Source of the DNA: Nitrososphaerota archaeon | GTDB taxonomy: Archaea; Thermoproteota; Nitrososphaeria; Nitrososphaerales; UBA183 | Length of the DNA stretch: 64,000 nucleotides | Assembly: GCA_029785685.1 (NCBI GenBank) | Contig: JAFLZE010000004.1 | Span: 1-64,000, forward strand | Reading direction: 5' to 3' | In this document: positions 25,923 through 34,831 of the stretch, piece by piece | How the letters are laid out: each line of letters starts with the position of its first letter | Numbering within the stretch: the first letter of the stretch is position 1 | Translations under genes and position numbers: made by a program | Notes under the pieces: generated by a model | Seen by the model: the letters and a program-made list of their open reading frames with translations, nothing else | What the model was told of the DNA's origin: nothing | Database searches by the model: none

Positions 25923-26333
25923 TTAGAGCGCTTCGACATACCTCGCGAACGAATTCAGCTCTTGGGCTGCCGAAGACTCGGCGTCGGCTTTTCCTCGTGT
26001 CCTCAATATCCATCCCCAGTGTCCCTTGAACCTGATATCAAGCGTGGCGGTCACCCGGGTTCCCTCTTGGAGGTCCTCGAACTTTACTACGCTACTAGCC
26101 CTCGTGAACCTCGTCTCCCACTCCGACTCGACCCTCTCGGGCGGGAAGAGCCTCATCTCCCTGATTACCTTCCGACCGTTCCCTTCGGTCTCGAGGCGGA
26201 CTAAGTTCCCATCTGCTGAGACGACGGCCGCCTTCGCCTGCGAGGACCACTTTGGAGCAGCACCGAAGTCAGTGTAGGCCGAGTAGACCTTCTCGTGCGC
26301 CGCCCTTACCACCACTGACGCTTCGAATCGCAT
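25923..26333 (-). CDS. SRPBCC-superfamily (START/polyketide cyclase-like) protein
   Basis: A 136-residue protein beginning MRFEASVVVRAAHEKVYSAY, the typical first strand and helix of the helix-grip fold. W-containing and V-rich strands and a C-terminal helix complete it. Such proteins bind hydrophobic ligands; the ligand is unknown. ATG 26333 is chosen with an ATTAA box about 30 bp upstream. It is divergent from the VOC gene. Confidence 0.8.
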   Translation of the reverse strand: MRFEASVVVRAAHEKVYSAYTDFGAAPKWSSQAKAAVVSADGNLVRLETEGNGRKVIREMRLFPPERVESEWETRFTRASSVVKFEDLQEGTRVTATLDIRFKGHWGWILRTRGKADAESSAAQELNSFARYVEAL

Positions 26334-26400
26334 CTCATTTACCTGATGAAAGGGGCCTTCATTAAGAGGTTCCCTGGTAAGTACCATGCACGAGAAGCAG

Positions 26401-26409
26401 ATTTATTTT
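26401..26409 (+). promoter_or_regulatory. TATA-like box of the VOC protein gene
   Basis: ATTTATTTT centred 26 bp before ATG 26431 fits a leaderless transcript. A GGAGGA at 26420-26425 also lies 5 nt before the ATG and could serve a slightly longer transcript. Confidence 0.5.
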
Positions 26410-26430
26410 GTGGAAGAACGGAGGACCTTC

Positions 26431-26772
26431 ATGATCCGCGAAATCGCAGATATAGCCGTGGTGGTCTCTGACTCTAAGAAGGCTCTGCAGTGGTATACCG
26501 AAGTGCTTGGCCTGGAATCAAGGTCCACGGAAGGGCATTGGATCACGGTCGCACCTAGGGGATCGAAGACGGTGCTTCACCTCTGCGAGAGTGACGAGTT
26601 GGAGAAAGGCAACACCGGCATCGCCCTGGCGACGGATGACCTGAACAAGACGTATGAGGAGCTCAAAGGGAAAGGCGTGAAGTTCTCGCACCCACCTAAG
26701 GACGACGGCTGGGGAATATACGCCCAGTTCGAGGACCCGGACGGAAACGTCATCTGGCTCAACCCCGAGTGA
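26431..26772 (+). CDS. VOC-fold (glyoxalase/bleomycin resistance-like) protein
   Basis: A 113-residue protein with the single VOC repeat pair: IADIAVVVSDSKKALQWY TEVLG at the start and AQFEDPDGNVIWL at the end, with E and H residues that may bind a metal. Function could be lyase, isomerase or small-molecule binding. ATG 26431 is chosen from promoter spacing and the family start. Confidence 0.88.
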   Translation: MIREIADIAVVVSDSKKALQWYTEVLGLESRSTEGHWITVAPRGSKTVLHLCESDELEKGNTGIALATDDLNKTYEELKGKGVKFSHPPKDDGWGIYAQFEDPDGNVIWLNPE

Positions 26773-26786
26773 AAGGGACACTTTCA
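26770..26786. terminator. short hairpin at the VOC gene end
   Basis: TGAAAG and CTTTCA form a 6-bp stem over a GGACA loop, overlapping the stop codon. Confidence 0.3.
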
Positions 26787-27197
26787 GCCCTCCCTCATCA
26801 GCTTGGCAGACGGCTGGCGCTTGCTTCAAATCCCTCCAGTCGTGCACTGGGTCCATGAGTGCTAGAACATGTGAGCTCGACTAAGATGTCGAGCCGTGGA
26901 AGAGGTCCCCTACCGCCCCTCGCAGAGACGAGTGGGAGTCATGGGACAAGATGATTGAGGAAGTCAGAGAGCGATTTGTGGGCGTCACAGAGAGACTCGA
27001 TAAGATTTTCACCGCCGGGCCGTTCTTCATGGCGTTGCCCCCTACTGCGGTAAGATATGATTGAGCAACCCATGACTGAGTTGCAGGCTGCGGGGGAGGC
27101 GTCAGTCATGCCCGAGGCCAGCGCAGCACTTGGTGCGGGAGAGATAGCAACGGAGACGTTATTGCTGACCCTCCCGTGGGAACCTGACCGACCATAA
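26787..27197. other. intergenic with a hairpin and a possible gene remnant
   Basis: GCTCGAC (26875-26881) and GTCGAGC (26888-26894) form a perfect 7-bp stem with a 6-nt loop. Near 26925-27063 a plus-strand frame encodes a short amphipathic segment (WDKMIEEVRERFVGVTERLD) ending at a TGA, which looks like a piece of a decayed gene. No complete gene is supported. Confidence 0.35.
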
Positions 27198-28376
27198 ATG
27201 GCGATCCTGATATTCAGCGGCAAGGCTTTCGATGGGAAGAGGTTCTATGAGGATGCTACTGTCAAGGTCGACAGCAAAAGTGGGACCATACTAGGATTTG
27301 GGGAAAGTGGTTCGGTAGAAGAGCCCAGAGGCTCAAAGAAAACCAAGGTAGAAGGAGGGACCATACTCCCGGGCCTCATCGACGCTCATGTTCACTTCTA
27401 CTCCTCGAAGGGAGCGGGAGTGAACGAGTGGGCATCAGTCCCAGATACGCTTGCGGTGCTCCGGGGCGCAGGAGACATGCGGAAGCTGCTTCGCGCAGGG
27501 TTCACAGCCGTCCGCGAGCTGGGGACAAAGGGAGGGGTCCACCTTGCTCAAGCCGTGGCCGAGGGAGCCATCGACGGACCAGAAGTAGTGTCGTGCGCCA
27601 GGGCCCTCGCCCAGACCGGGGGGGACGACGACCCGCCGGCGTTCTCACTCGAGGTGGCTCAGCAGCTGACGTCGTACACGTACTTCTGCGACGGCCCCTG
27701 GGAGTGTCGGAAGGCGGTGAGGAAGGTGGCCAGGGACGGAGGAAGAGTAGTCAAATTCTACGCGTCGGGTGCGTTCTCTCGCGGGACCGAAGTCAAACCG
27801 AACTTCACCCTCGAGGAGACGAGGGCCATAGTGGATGAGTCGAAGCGCCTGGGACTCAAGGTCGCTGCCCATGCCTATGGAGAGGAAGCCATAGGGAGGG
27901 CCGTCAGTTGCGGAGTAGACTCCATCGAGCATGGGCTTGGCCTTACTCCCCGGCTAGCCTCTGAGATGAAGAGGAAAGGTACCCGTTATGTCCCGACGCT
28001 GGTGACATACGCCAACCCGGCTTACAAGAATAGGTGCAATGAGATGGTGAAGAGGCACCTCTCGGACGACATGTTGGTCGCCAAAGAGAGTGGGACTGAG
28101 GTGGCGATGGGATCAGATATAGTCGGGGACGGGGCCAGGCCGCACGGGCGCAATTATGAAGAAATAGCAGAGGAGGCGAGATTCCTGGGGAACAGAGAAG
28201 CGCTCGTCGCAGCAACGTCTAGGGCGGCTGACTGCCTCGGACTTGAGAAGGCGGGGATGCTGAGGGAAGGGTACAGAGCAGACATAGTCGTAGTCAGAGG
28301 AGATCCAGAAAAAGACATACAGGCACTAGCACCGGAGAGAGTAATCCATGTTATGAAATCCGGTAGGCTCGTGTGA
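27198..28376 (+). CDS. metal-dependent amidohydrolase (imidazolonepropionase/prolidase-like)
   Basis: A 392-residue TIM-barrel hydrolase. Metal ligands are visible in LIDAHVHF, the bridging Lys in VVKFYASGA, His in AAHAYGEEAI and SIEHGL, and the catalytic Asp in MGSDIVGD. The flanking beta-sandwich pieces are at the N-terminus and in the C-terminal YRADIVVVRGDP. Substrate is unknown; related enzymes hydrolyse cyclic amides or Xaa-Pro dipeptides. The next gene starts 13 bp downstream. Confidence 0.93.
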   Translation: MAILIFSGKAFDGKRFYEDATVKVDSKSGTILGFGESGSVEEPRGSKKTKVEGGTILPGLIDAHVHFYSSKGAGVNEWASVPDTLAVLRGAGDMRKLLRAGFTAVRELGTKGGVHLAQAVAEGAIDGPEVVSCARALAQTGGDDDPPAFSLEVAQQLTSYTYFCDGPWECRKAVRKVARDGGRVVKFYASGAFSRGTEVKPNFTLEETRAIVDESKRLGLKVAAHAYGEEAIGRAVSCGVDSIEHGLGLTPRLASEMKRKGTRYVPTLVTYANPAYKNRCNEMVKRHLSDDMLVAKESGTEVAMGSDIVGDGARPHGRNYEEIAEEARFLGNREALVAATSRAADCLGLEKAGMLREGYRADIVVVRGDPEKDIQALAPERVIHVMKSGRLV

Positions 28377-28389
28377 ACGGGAGGGCGGG

Positions 28390-28689
28390 ATGAGCGGGGT
28401 CAACAGGGAATCCGACGCCAGGGACCTTGTTGACGGGAGTCACACCCGGACCGTGGTGCTTTACCGCAGGGAAGGATGTCATCTCTGCGAGGAGGTGGAG
28501 GCTGAGGCCCGCTCGTTGGGTATAACGCAGAACATGATCACCGTAGACGTTGACAGAGATCCCGAACTCCAGGCCAGGTACTTCCTCAGGGTACCGGTCG
28601 TGGAAGTTGGCGGGGCAGAGGTGTTCGAGGCGAAGATGATGGACAGGGGAGGGAAATGGAAGGAGAAACTCCTCTCCCTTGTCGGGTAG
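28390..28689 (+). CDS. glutaredoxin-like protein (DUF836)
   Basis: A 99-residue thioredoxin-fold protein with the redox motif CHLC (REGCHLCEEV) and the cis-Pro segment LRVPVVEV. DUF836 proteins are glutaredoxin-like thiol oxidoreductases. It probably shares a transcript with the amidohydrolase. Confidence 0.88.
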   Translation: MSGVNRESDARDLVDGSHTRTVVLYRREGCHLCEEVEAEARSLGITQNMITVDVDRDPELQARYFLRVPVVEVGGAEVFEAKMMDRGGKWKEKLLSLVG

Positions 28690-28788
28690 CCTTCAACAGG
28701 TCCTGAAATCTTCGATGCGGCGCGGTGGCCAGGACACAAGTAGTAGGGCTGCGCCTCAGCCGGCGTATCCGCCATTCTGGAGCCAGTC

Positions 28789-29304
28789 TTAGCGCAGCGT
28801 CTTCACGCCGACGTTCCTGAGAAAGCGCTGGAAAGCCTCTTCGGAGATCCACTCGACCTTCAGGTACCGAGCCACGTCTTTCTCGTCCATTCCCAGCCTG
28901 CGAGCTTCCTTCACAGCTACCTTGTAAGCCTCGATTTCTGTGGGCCTGTCGATGTAGGCGTACCGTCTATCCCAGAGCTCCATGCCCGCTCTGTGCTGGC
29001 GGATGTGCACCAGCTCGTGTATCACGTCCAGGTAGACATCAACTTCCCTGCCTTCTTTAAGATACTTCGAGCAAACCATGATGGACCCCTCGTGGTCGCT
29101 TATCCTCATGTAGCCTCGCCGTCTGGACACCTCCACCGAGAGAGCACCCAGCACCTCATCCGTGTCCTTCCCGAAGATACCCCTGACCGCTCTGAGTTTG
29201 TCGAAACCTTCGAATACACTGGTGAACGGATGGATGCCTATCTTCGTCTTCCGTTCGATGTTGACGCCAAGATCCAAGTCGTAGAACTTCTTTCCAGTAG
29301 TCAT
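28789..29304 (-). CDS. predicted zinc-dependent peptidase-like protein (HExxH)
   Basis: A 171-residue protein with HELVH (VIHELVHIRQHRAG) and, about 23 residues later, RPTEIEAY, whose glutamate could be the third ligand. This is the zincin pattern. The N-terminal part has mixed alpha/beta content and no signal peptide. I do not recognise a named family. The ATG overlaps the upstream acetyltransferase stop by 4 bp, so the two are coupled. Confidence 0.7.
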   Translation of the reverse strand: MTTGKKFYDLDLGVNIERKTKIGIHPFTSVFEGFDKLRAVRGIFGKDTDEVLGALSVEVSRRRGYMRISDHEGSIMVCSKYLKEGREVDVYLDVIHELVHIRQHRAGMELWDRRYAYIDRPTEIEAYKVAVKEARRLGMDEKDVARYLKVEWISEEAFQRFLRNVGVKTLR

Positions 29305-30041
29305 TTGAGTCTTTTTTCCAGGACGGCCTTGGTATACAATGGTTCGAAGCCCCGGTCCAGATAGAAATTCAAGACGCCGTCCGACTTCAGAGTCTGTAGC
29401 ACGAGGGCTCTTCCCTCGGAATCAGCTATTTCCTTGGCCTTGGACAGCAGGCTGGTCGCGACCCCTTCCCTCCTGTGCTCAGGAGTCGTACCCACGCAGT
29501 AGACCCCCGCAATCCCCTTCGTCCTGAAGATGGCTAGGACGCCAGTGACTTCATCATCTGCCCTCGACTCCAGAAGTGTGACTGCTCGGGATTGCGACAG
29601 GGAAGCGACGATGGGAGTCACTACAGCTGTGAGACCTTCGTCACCGTAAAAGGACCTCAGGTACGCCGAAGCCCACTCCCTGGGCGAGGGCGAGGGTAGC
29701 ATTTTCCGCCCACCACGACGGCTCTTAGCTCGACCCGCTGAAGAAAGGACCGCCATGACATCCACGCGTCGATAACCCAAGGCGATGAAGAAAGGAGTTG
29801 CCTCGCAGTCCTCAAAGCCCAGAAAGGTAGAGTTCTTCCCGCGGCGGAAGAGTTCGCGCTCTGCCCAGGCTGCGGTCCTCTTCGCTCCCCTGCAAGTGAG
29901 GGCACCGGCGTGATTGAAGAATGGTTCAGGAAATTCTTCTGATGTCATGAGGTAGCCGTCGCCGCGCCAGCTGAGCTTAGCCCATCTAGACCACCATCCG
30001 AGCTCGTTCAGCTCGGCGCTTCTCCCGTCAGGCGCCTTCAA
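29301..30041 (-). CDS. GNAT-family N-acetyltransferase
   Basis: A 246-residue protein whose C-terminal 130 residues carry the acetyl-CoA motif EHRREGVATSLLSKA, followed by LQTLKSDGVLNFYLDRGFEPL, both typical of GNAT. The N-terminal 100 residues are a separate region of unknown function. It overlaps cysS upstream by 14 bp. Confidence 0.85.
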   Translation of the reverse strand: MKAPDGRSAELNELGWWSRWAKLSWRGDGYLMTSEEFPEPFFNHAGALTCRGAKRTAAWAERELFRRGKNSTFLGFEDCEATPFFIALGYRRVDVMAVLSSAGRAKSRRGGRKMLPSPSPREWASAYLRSFYGDEGLTAVVTPIVASLSQSRAVTLLESRADDEVTGVLAIFRTKGIAGVYCVGTTPEHRREGVATSLLSKAKEIADSEGRALVLQTLKSDGVLNFYLDRGFEPLYTKAVLEKRLK

Positions 30042-31212
30042 ACAGGTCCACGCCTAGTATCTTCATCCCTTCTATCGCAGGTACGGCGACAGCTGCGGCT
30101 CTATCCCGGTCCGCCTCCTTCGAAGCCGATTTCAGAGCGCCTTCAGCCCAGGCTAGTGCCTTCGGTGTGTCGAAGTCGTCGTTCAGGGCTCGCTCAAACG
30201 GGGTCAGAGACGGCTCTACCGAAGCCGCTCTGCCTGCGAATCGCTTTGCTATTGTCCTCATGCCGTGGAGCCTGCGCCTCGCAGAGGCCAGCCCTGAAAG
30301 GTCGGCCTCTTTGCGATAGTGGATGGAAAGAGATGCCAGTCTGATCTCGCTGGCACTGAAAGTCCTAAGAGTATCCCTCACTGTGACCACGTTACCTAAG
30401 GATTTTGACATCTTCAGTCCGTCGGACTTCACGAGGTTGGTGTGCACCCAGTGCCTGACTAGAGGCCGAGCGCCTGTGACTGACTCGGCCTCGGCTATTT
30501 CGGCTTCGTGGTGTGGATAGACAAGCTCATAGGCTCCGCCGTGGATGTCATACTGAGGACCCAAGATAGGGATGGTGACAGCTGTGTCCTGTATATGCCA
30601 GCCTGGAGACCCGACCCCCCAAGGGCTCGGCCAGAGCCCGTCGACGAGTATCTCGGGTCGCCATAAAGCGAAGTCGTTGAGATTCCTCTTCCTGGGTGAA
30701 AGCTCGAGGGGCCTGAGCGACAGGTCGTTCTTCGATTGGTGGGAGAGGCGCCCCCAGCGTTTGAATCTCGCGGTGTCGAAATAGACCCAGCCATCGGCCT
30801 TGTACGCGAACCCCTTCTCCAGTAGGGCATTGACCTGTCTTATCGCCTCGTCGACGTGGGCAGACACTGGTTCGAAGCGGGAGACTGTGTGTATATTCAG
30901 GCTCTCCAAGTCTCTCATCATCGATGAGACCATTCTGTGTGAATACTCGAGTGGGTCTTCTCCTGTTCTGGCAGCGGCCTGGCTGATTCTCTCATCGATG
31001 TCGGTTATGTTCATCAGGTAGTAGACATCGTACCCGAGGTGTCGAAGGTATCGCGCTAGGGCGTCGAAGAAAATGTAGGTCCTGGCATGCCCCAGGTGGA
31101 GCTCAGATTGGACGGTGGGGCCGCAGACAAACATGGAGACCAACGGGGGGTTGCGAGGGTGAAAGGGCTCCTTCTTCCCGCTCATGGTGTCATAGAGGGC
31201 AAGTTTGTTCAA
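30028..31212 (-). CDS. cysS: cysteinyl-tRNA synthetase
   Basis: A class Ia synthetase. HIGH-type motif FVCGPTVQSELHLGHAR and KMSKS motif (LKMSKSLGNVVT) are clear. Zinc ligands are C in FVCGP, H in YPHHEAE and the following E; the usual Cys in GWHIECSAM is Asp here (GWHIQDTAV). At 394 residues it is shorter than most bacterial forms, with a reduced C-terminal anticodon domain. Confidence 0.95.
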   Translation of the reverse strand: MNKLALYDTMSGKKEPFHPRNPPLVSMFVCGPTVQSELHLGHARTYIFFDALARYLRHLGYDVYYLMNITDIDERISQAAARTGEDPLEYSHRMVSSMMRDLESLNIHTVSRFEPVSAHVDEAIRQVNALLEKGFAYKADGWVYFDTARFKRWGRLSHQSKNDLSLRPLELSPRKRNLNDFALWRPEILVDGLWPSPWGVGSPGWHIQDTAVTIPILGPQYDIHGGAYELVYPHHEAEIAEAESVTGARPLVRHWVHTNLVKSDGLKMSKSLGNVVTVRDTLRTFSASEIRLASLSIHYRKEADLSGLASARRRLHGMRTIAKRFAGRAASVEPSLTPFERALNDDFDTPKALAWAEGALKSASKEADRDRAAAVAVPAIEGMKILGVDLFEGA

Positions 31213-31279
31213 AGCGAGACCAGGCGTCTGAGTTTGCCTGGGTATTAGTTTTTGAACGGGAACTTGGACACATCGAGGG

Positions 31280-31561
31280 ATGTTCTACGAGGACAAGGTC
31301 GTTTCCTTCCCGGCCCTCATGATGAGGCTGGGAGTCTTGGATCAGGATGCAGGAATCAGATTGATTGGCGAGTCAGATGGGAAGAAGCTCTATGCTTTCG
31401 TCACACGGTTCGGATCCAAATACACCGTGATGACCTACTCGTTCAGCAAGAGAGGGGTTCCTGGAAGGAGAATTCAGACGCGTGAGTTCGGGACACTCGG
31501 AGAGGTAGAGGGGGCCCTGAAAGCCCTCGTGAAAGGTCGCCTCCAAGCTTGGATATACTGA
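31280..31561 (+). CDS. hypothetical protein, 93 residues
   Basis: A small alpha/beta protein starting MFYEDKVVSFPALMMRLGVLD, with a strand-rich middle and a C-terminal helix ending RLQAWIY. I believe this type is conserved in Nitrososphaeria, but the function is unknown. It is divergent from cysS. An A/T-rich stretch around 31243-31254 fits promoters for both. Confidence 0.75.
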   Translation: MFYEDKVVSFPALMMRLGVLDQDAGIRLIGESDGKKLYAFVTRFGSKYTVMTYSFSKRGVPGRRIQTREFGTLGEVEGALKALVKGRLQAWIY

Positions 31562-31576
31562 TGCGGGTCCGCGAGT

Positions 31577-31585
31577 GATTAATAT
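31577..31585 (+). promoter_or_regulatory. TATA-like box of the redoxin gene
   Basis: GATTAATAT centred 27 bp before ATG 31608 supports that start over the GTG at 31575. Confidence 0.5.
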
Positions 31586-31607
31586 CCGAGCTGTAGATGC
31601 CAGACCC

Positions 31608-31940
31608 ATGGGAAAACCCAAGGCCATCCATGTAGTCTATGCGAAGTGGTGTCCCCACTGTGTCCCAACGACGGTCGAGCCACTGAAGAAGAGGGCCGAA
31701 GCTCTAGGAATCCCGTGCTTCCTGCATGACATCGACACGGACGAAGTGAGGCTAGCAGACGACCTCGTCAAGAAGTATGGAGACTGGTCTCCTGACTACG
31801 TCATACCTCAGGTCTTCCTGGAGTACGGTGACGGGAAGGTCGAGCATGTCTTGACGGGCGACTCAAGAGGGGTCGCATCTACGAAAAGCTTGGTCGAAGA
31901 CCTGCTGTCGGATGGCCCCCTCGCCAAGAGCCGCCCATAA
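31608..31940 (+). CDS. thioredoxin/glutaredoxin-like protein (CPHC)
   Basis: A 110-residue thioredoxin-fold protein with CPHC in AKWCPHCVPT and a later cis-Pro strand (YVIPQVFLEY). Probably a cytoplasmic thiol-disulfide oxidoreductase. ATG 31608 is chosen from promoter spacing; GTG 31575 would add 11 residues across the TATA-like box. Confidence 0.8.
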   Translation: MGKPKAIHVVYAKWCPHCVPTTVEPLKKRAEALGIPCFLHDIDTDEVRLADDLVKKYGDWSPDYVIPQVFLEYGDGKVEHVLTGDSRGVASTKSLVEDLLSDGPLAKSRP

Positions 31941-31944
31941 ATAG
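31937..31944 (+). promoter_or_regulatory. TATA-like box of the M29-like gene
   Basis: ATAAATAG centred about 26 bp before ATG 31966; it overlaps the end of the redoxin gene. Confidence 0.5.
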
Positions 31945-31965
31945 ACGCGCTTCGGCGGACCTGCC

Positions 31966-33024
31966 ATGTCAACAGACAGTCTCGATTCACTATACACGAA
32001 GGTCGCGAAGAAGGTGCTTGCGGAGACCCTCCAAGTGAAAAAAGGCGAATCCGTCACAGTGGAGACGTGGGACAATGGAGTTCCATTCGCACGGCGGGCC
32101 GTGGCAGAAGCGCGGGCAATGGGGTGCACGGCCGTGACGATATACGAGGACGAGGCAGCGTACGTCGAAGGAGTCAGGCGAGCCCCAGCTGATGTCGTGG
32201 GGTCCATGGGCCGAAACGAGTATGGGATTTTGTCTGGGACAGACGCCTACATCTTCATCCCCGGCCAGGCCATAGGGCCCTATTCCAAGACGCTCAAACC
32301 CGAAGAGAAGGCTCAGTCTACGCGCTACAACTCTTCATGGTATGAAGCGGCCGAAAAGTCCGGATTGAGGGGGGCGAGACTCTCTTTCGGCTATGTCGGC
32401 GAGGATACTGCGAGGCTGTTGGGGAAGAAGATCCATGAGGTGGTCAGAGCGCAACTCAAGGCTGCGCTTGTAGATCTTCGCAGGATTTCTAGCTCAGCGG
32501 AGAGGGTCTCACCGCTGCTCGCCGATGGGGCAAGCGCGGAGTTGACCTCTGGGAAGGCCACGCTTACGTTCACTCTAAAGGGAGATTTCGGCATCGAGGA
32601 CGGGGTGGTCGACGAGAGCGACAAGAAGGCAGGGAACAACATGACGTACATGCCCCCAGGATTTGTGAGCAAAGAGATAGACCCAGGAAGTGCCAATGGG
32701 AGCGTCATACTGACCGACACGCTCACCGAACATGGCGTTATCCCCCGGATAACGTTGGAGTTCAAGAACGGGAAGGTGGAGTCCTGGGAGTCGTCCTCTC
32801 GAGCGATGGTGAAACGTATGTTCGAGTCGGTCTCTCCTGACCAGAGGGAGCTGAAGCTCCTGCTCATCGGACTCAACCCGGAGATGCCCTACGGGATGGG
32901 TCAGGACAGGTTCGTCAGAGGTTCGATAACCCTCGGAGGGTTCGGGTTCAGAGGACAGGTGAAGAACGGTTCGCTCAAGGCCTCCGGGAGAACAGCGGTG
33001 GCTAGGGGAAAGCTGGCGCCTTAG
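31966..33024 (+). CDS. M29 aminopeptidase-like protein, metal site not obvious
   Basis: A 352-residue protein with the AmpS/AmpT layout: N-terminal LQVKKGESVTVETWD and ARRAVAEARAMG, and a C-terminal beta domain (MPPGFVSKEIDPGSANGSVI). In true M29 enzymes late motifs supply His and Asp ligands; the matching stretch here (RGSITLGGFGF) lacks them. Activity is therefore doubtful. Confidence 0.7.
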   Translation: MSTDSLDSLYTKVAKKVLAETLQVKKGESVTVETWDNGVPFARRAVAEARAMGCTAVTIYEDEAAYVEGVRRAPADVVGSMGRNEYGILSGTDAYIFIPGQAIGPYSKTLKPEEKAQSTRYNSSWYEAAEKSGLRGARLSFGYVGEDTARLLGKKIHEVVRAQLKAALVDLRRISSSAERVSPLLADGASAELTSGKATLTFTLKGDFGIEDGVVDESDKKAGNNMTYMPPGFVSKEIDPGSANGSVILTDTLTEHGVIPRITLEFKNGKVESWESSSRAMVKRMFESVSPDQRELKLLLIGLNPEMPYGMGQDRFVRGSITLGGFGFRGQVKNGSLKASGRTAVARGKLAP

Positions 33025-33032
33025 TCCGCAGC

Positions 33033-33355
33033 CTATGTGAAGAGCTCGACATCGATCCTTTCGAGATTCTTGAAAGTCCGCCTGCTCGTTTCTGTCCGTA
33101 CATCCAACACGGTAGGATGTCCTGCCGCTGCAAAGGTCGCGGCGCTTCGTACAGATCATCCATCCTGAAGACTAGGTGGTCGAGGGATTCCGCGGGAACG
33201 TAATCGGTTTGGACCCGCCAAGATGATAGTTCAGCTATTCCCGGCCCGCCATCTTCGCTTCTGAGGCCAGCGACCTCGTCGCCGATGGCGACGATTTTGG
33301 TCCTCCCAGGCACCTTCACCACGAGGAGGCAGGTATTGAACCTCGACTCGTCCAT
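33033..33355 (-). pseudogene. frameshifted gene of unknown function
   Basis: From ATG 33355 the frame reads MDESRFNTCLLVVKVPGRTK and on to LDHLVFRMDDLYE with coding-like codon use. Near 33150 the coding signal moves to another frame, which reads SAATFAAAGHPTVLDVRTE and ends DVELFT before TAG at 33033. One missing base near GACGAAGCG would join them into a protein of about 108 residues. The family is not recognised. Confidence 0.6.
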
Positions 33356-33545
33356 GTCCTTCGTGGACTCTCGTGTAGGTGAATTTCGATTTACCCCCCA
33401 GGATTCGGTTGCATCATTCCAAGTGCTTCGTGCGGGGCTGTCGGGGCATCTATGGGACCCCGCCTTGTGCACATCCCCTGCGAGGCGCCGTCAGATGACG
33501 GCGTAAAGGCTATAGGGTGTTTACAGCGCTTCCTTTGGGGGATAA

Positions 33546-33803
33546 ATGGCCCTAATTGATGGAGGATCCGTCGGCAGGCCGTTCTGGCTGAGCTTACTGC
33601 ATCGCCTGATTGTCAGGCCACTCACACCCACGGAGCTCGCGTCTCTGGAACACAAACATCTCAGCTCAGTGAGCAGGGAGCTTAGCAGGCTGCGACGTGA
33701 AGGCCTGGTCGAGTGCGCTGAGGTTGTGAGCAGACAGAAGTTCTACAAGCCAACACAGGAAGGATACATACTGGCCTATGCGAGCCTTAGGCAGGGCAGG
33801 TAG
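33546..33803 (+). CDS. winged-helix transcriptional regulator, 85 residues
   Basis: A small protein with a helix-turn-helix: LTPTELASLEHKHLSSVSRELSRLRREGLVE, followed by a wing (VSRQKFYKPTQEG). The layout resembles stand-alone ArsR/MarR-type archaeal regulators. No effector domain is present. Targets are unknown; a CTATAGG box near 33509 may be its promoter. Confidence 0.82.
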   Translation: MALIDGGSVGRPFWLSLLHRLIVRPLTPTELASLEHKHLSSVSRELSRLRREGLVECAEVVSRQKFYKPTQEGYILAYASLRQGR

Positions 33804-33865
33804 CAAAACGGCAAGCTCGCCTCTGGGTCTTGTGAATTAGCCAGGGGGCTAAGGCGAAGGTCGGA

Positions 33866-34831
33866 TTGGCTGCCCCGAGTCACGACGCTGGTCACGTCAA
33901 GTACATGGAGCTCAGGAAGCAGGATCTGCGTTCGTTCGAGGATGTGGTAGTGCAAGGGCTAGGGCACTTCGAACGGGTGACCTGCCTCGATGAGCCGACC
34001 GTCTCACAACTGAGATCCCTGCGCCAGGCGGGTGTCTGGACCATGTTCTCCCTGCTGCGCGCCCTGGGGCGCGCCCCCATCAACATCCATGTGGCGGTCA
34101 CAGGCGGGAAGGTGATCGGGACTGCATCGGAAGTCCTCCTCAAGGAGTCAGGCTACGTACTCGGTGTTGCCACCGATGTAGCAATGCGCAATCGTGGTAT
34201 CGCGACGAATCTCTTGGAGAGGATTCACGCAGATGTGGGAAGGAAAGGAAAGACGTGGACGGCGCTGGATGTCGAGTCAGACAACGCGGTAGCCGTCAGA
34301 GTCTACAAGAGACTTGGGTATGAGGAGGTCGCTACGTTCGCCTGGCATGTGGGACCGTTGCGGAGGATGGTCGCTGGCCGCGGGCAGGTTGCCCTAGTGG
34401 AACGGAACCAGTTAGGCAGAACGGCGTCTTGGGTACAGGGAAACATCCCCCCGTCTATGGCGGTTCCGCTCCCTCCGTCTGGGAAGAGGCTCACACACCT
34501 AGAGCTCCTGGTACGAGCGCCTGGGTCCCGGGATGTGACGTGGGAGATCGGGCAGTCAGGACAGAAAACCGCGGCGGTCCGGGGTATATACACCTCGATG
34601 GTGAAGACAGGGTATATCTTTCCAGTGACCGATGACCGTTCTGTCACGAAAGATGACATCACCGCGGTCATCGGGTCCGCCTCTGATTGGGTACGGTCTC
34701 TCGGAGGTTCGAAGATGGTTGTCGCGACTCCGAGCCCCTCGTCTGGATGGAATCAAGTACTGACAGAGCTCGGCATTCTCTGCGAGGCCTCCACCACCCT
34801 GATGGTCAGAAAAGCTGGCTCCAGCCATTAG
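33866..34831 (+). CDS. GNAT-family N-acetyltransferase
   Basis: A 321-residue protein with acetyl-CoA motif RNRGIATNLLERI and LDVESDNAVAVRVYKRLGYEEV in the N-terminal half. The C-terminal 150 residues are a second, more degenerate domain. Start may be TTG 33866 or ATG 33905 (MELRKQDLRSF). It overlaps the convergent nuclease gene by 4 bp. Substrate unknown. Confidence 0.83.
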   Translation: MAAPSHDAGHVKYMELRKQDLRSFEDVVVQGLGHFERVTCLDEPTVSQLRSLRQAGVWTMFSLLRALGRAPINIHVAVTGGKVIGTASEVLLKESGYVLGVATDVAMRNRGIATNLLERIHADVGRKGKTWTALDVESDNAVAVRVYKRLGYEEVATFAWHVGPLRRMVAGRGQVALVERNQLGRTASWVQGNIPPSMAVPLPPSGKRLTHLELLVRAPGSRDVTWEIGQSGQKTAAVRGIYTSMVKTGYIFPVTDDRSVTKDDITAVIGSASDWVRSLGGSKMVVATPSPSSGWNQVLTELGILCEASTTLMVRKAGSSH

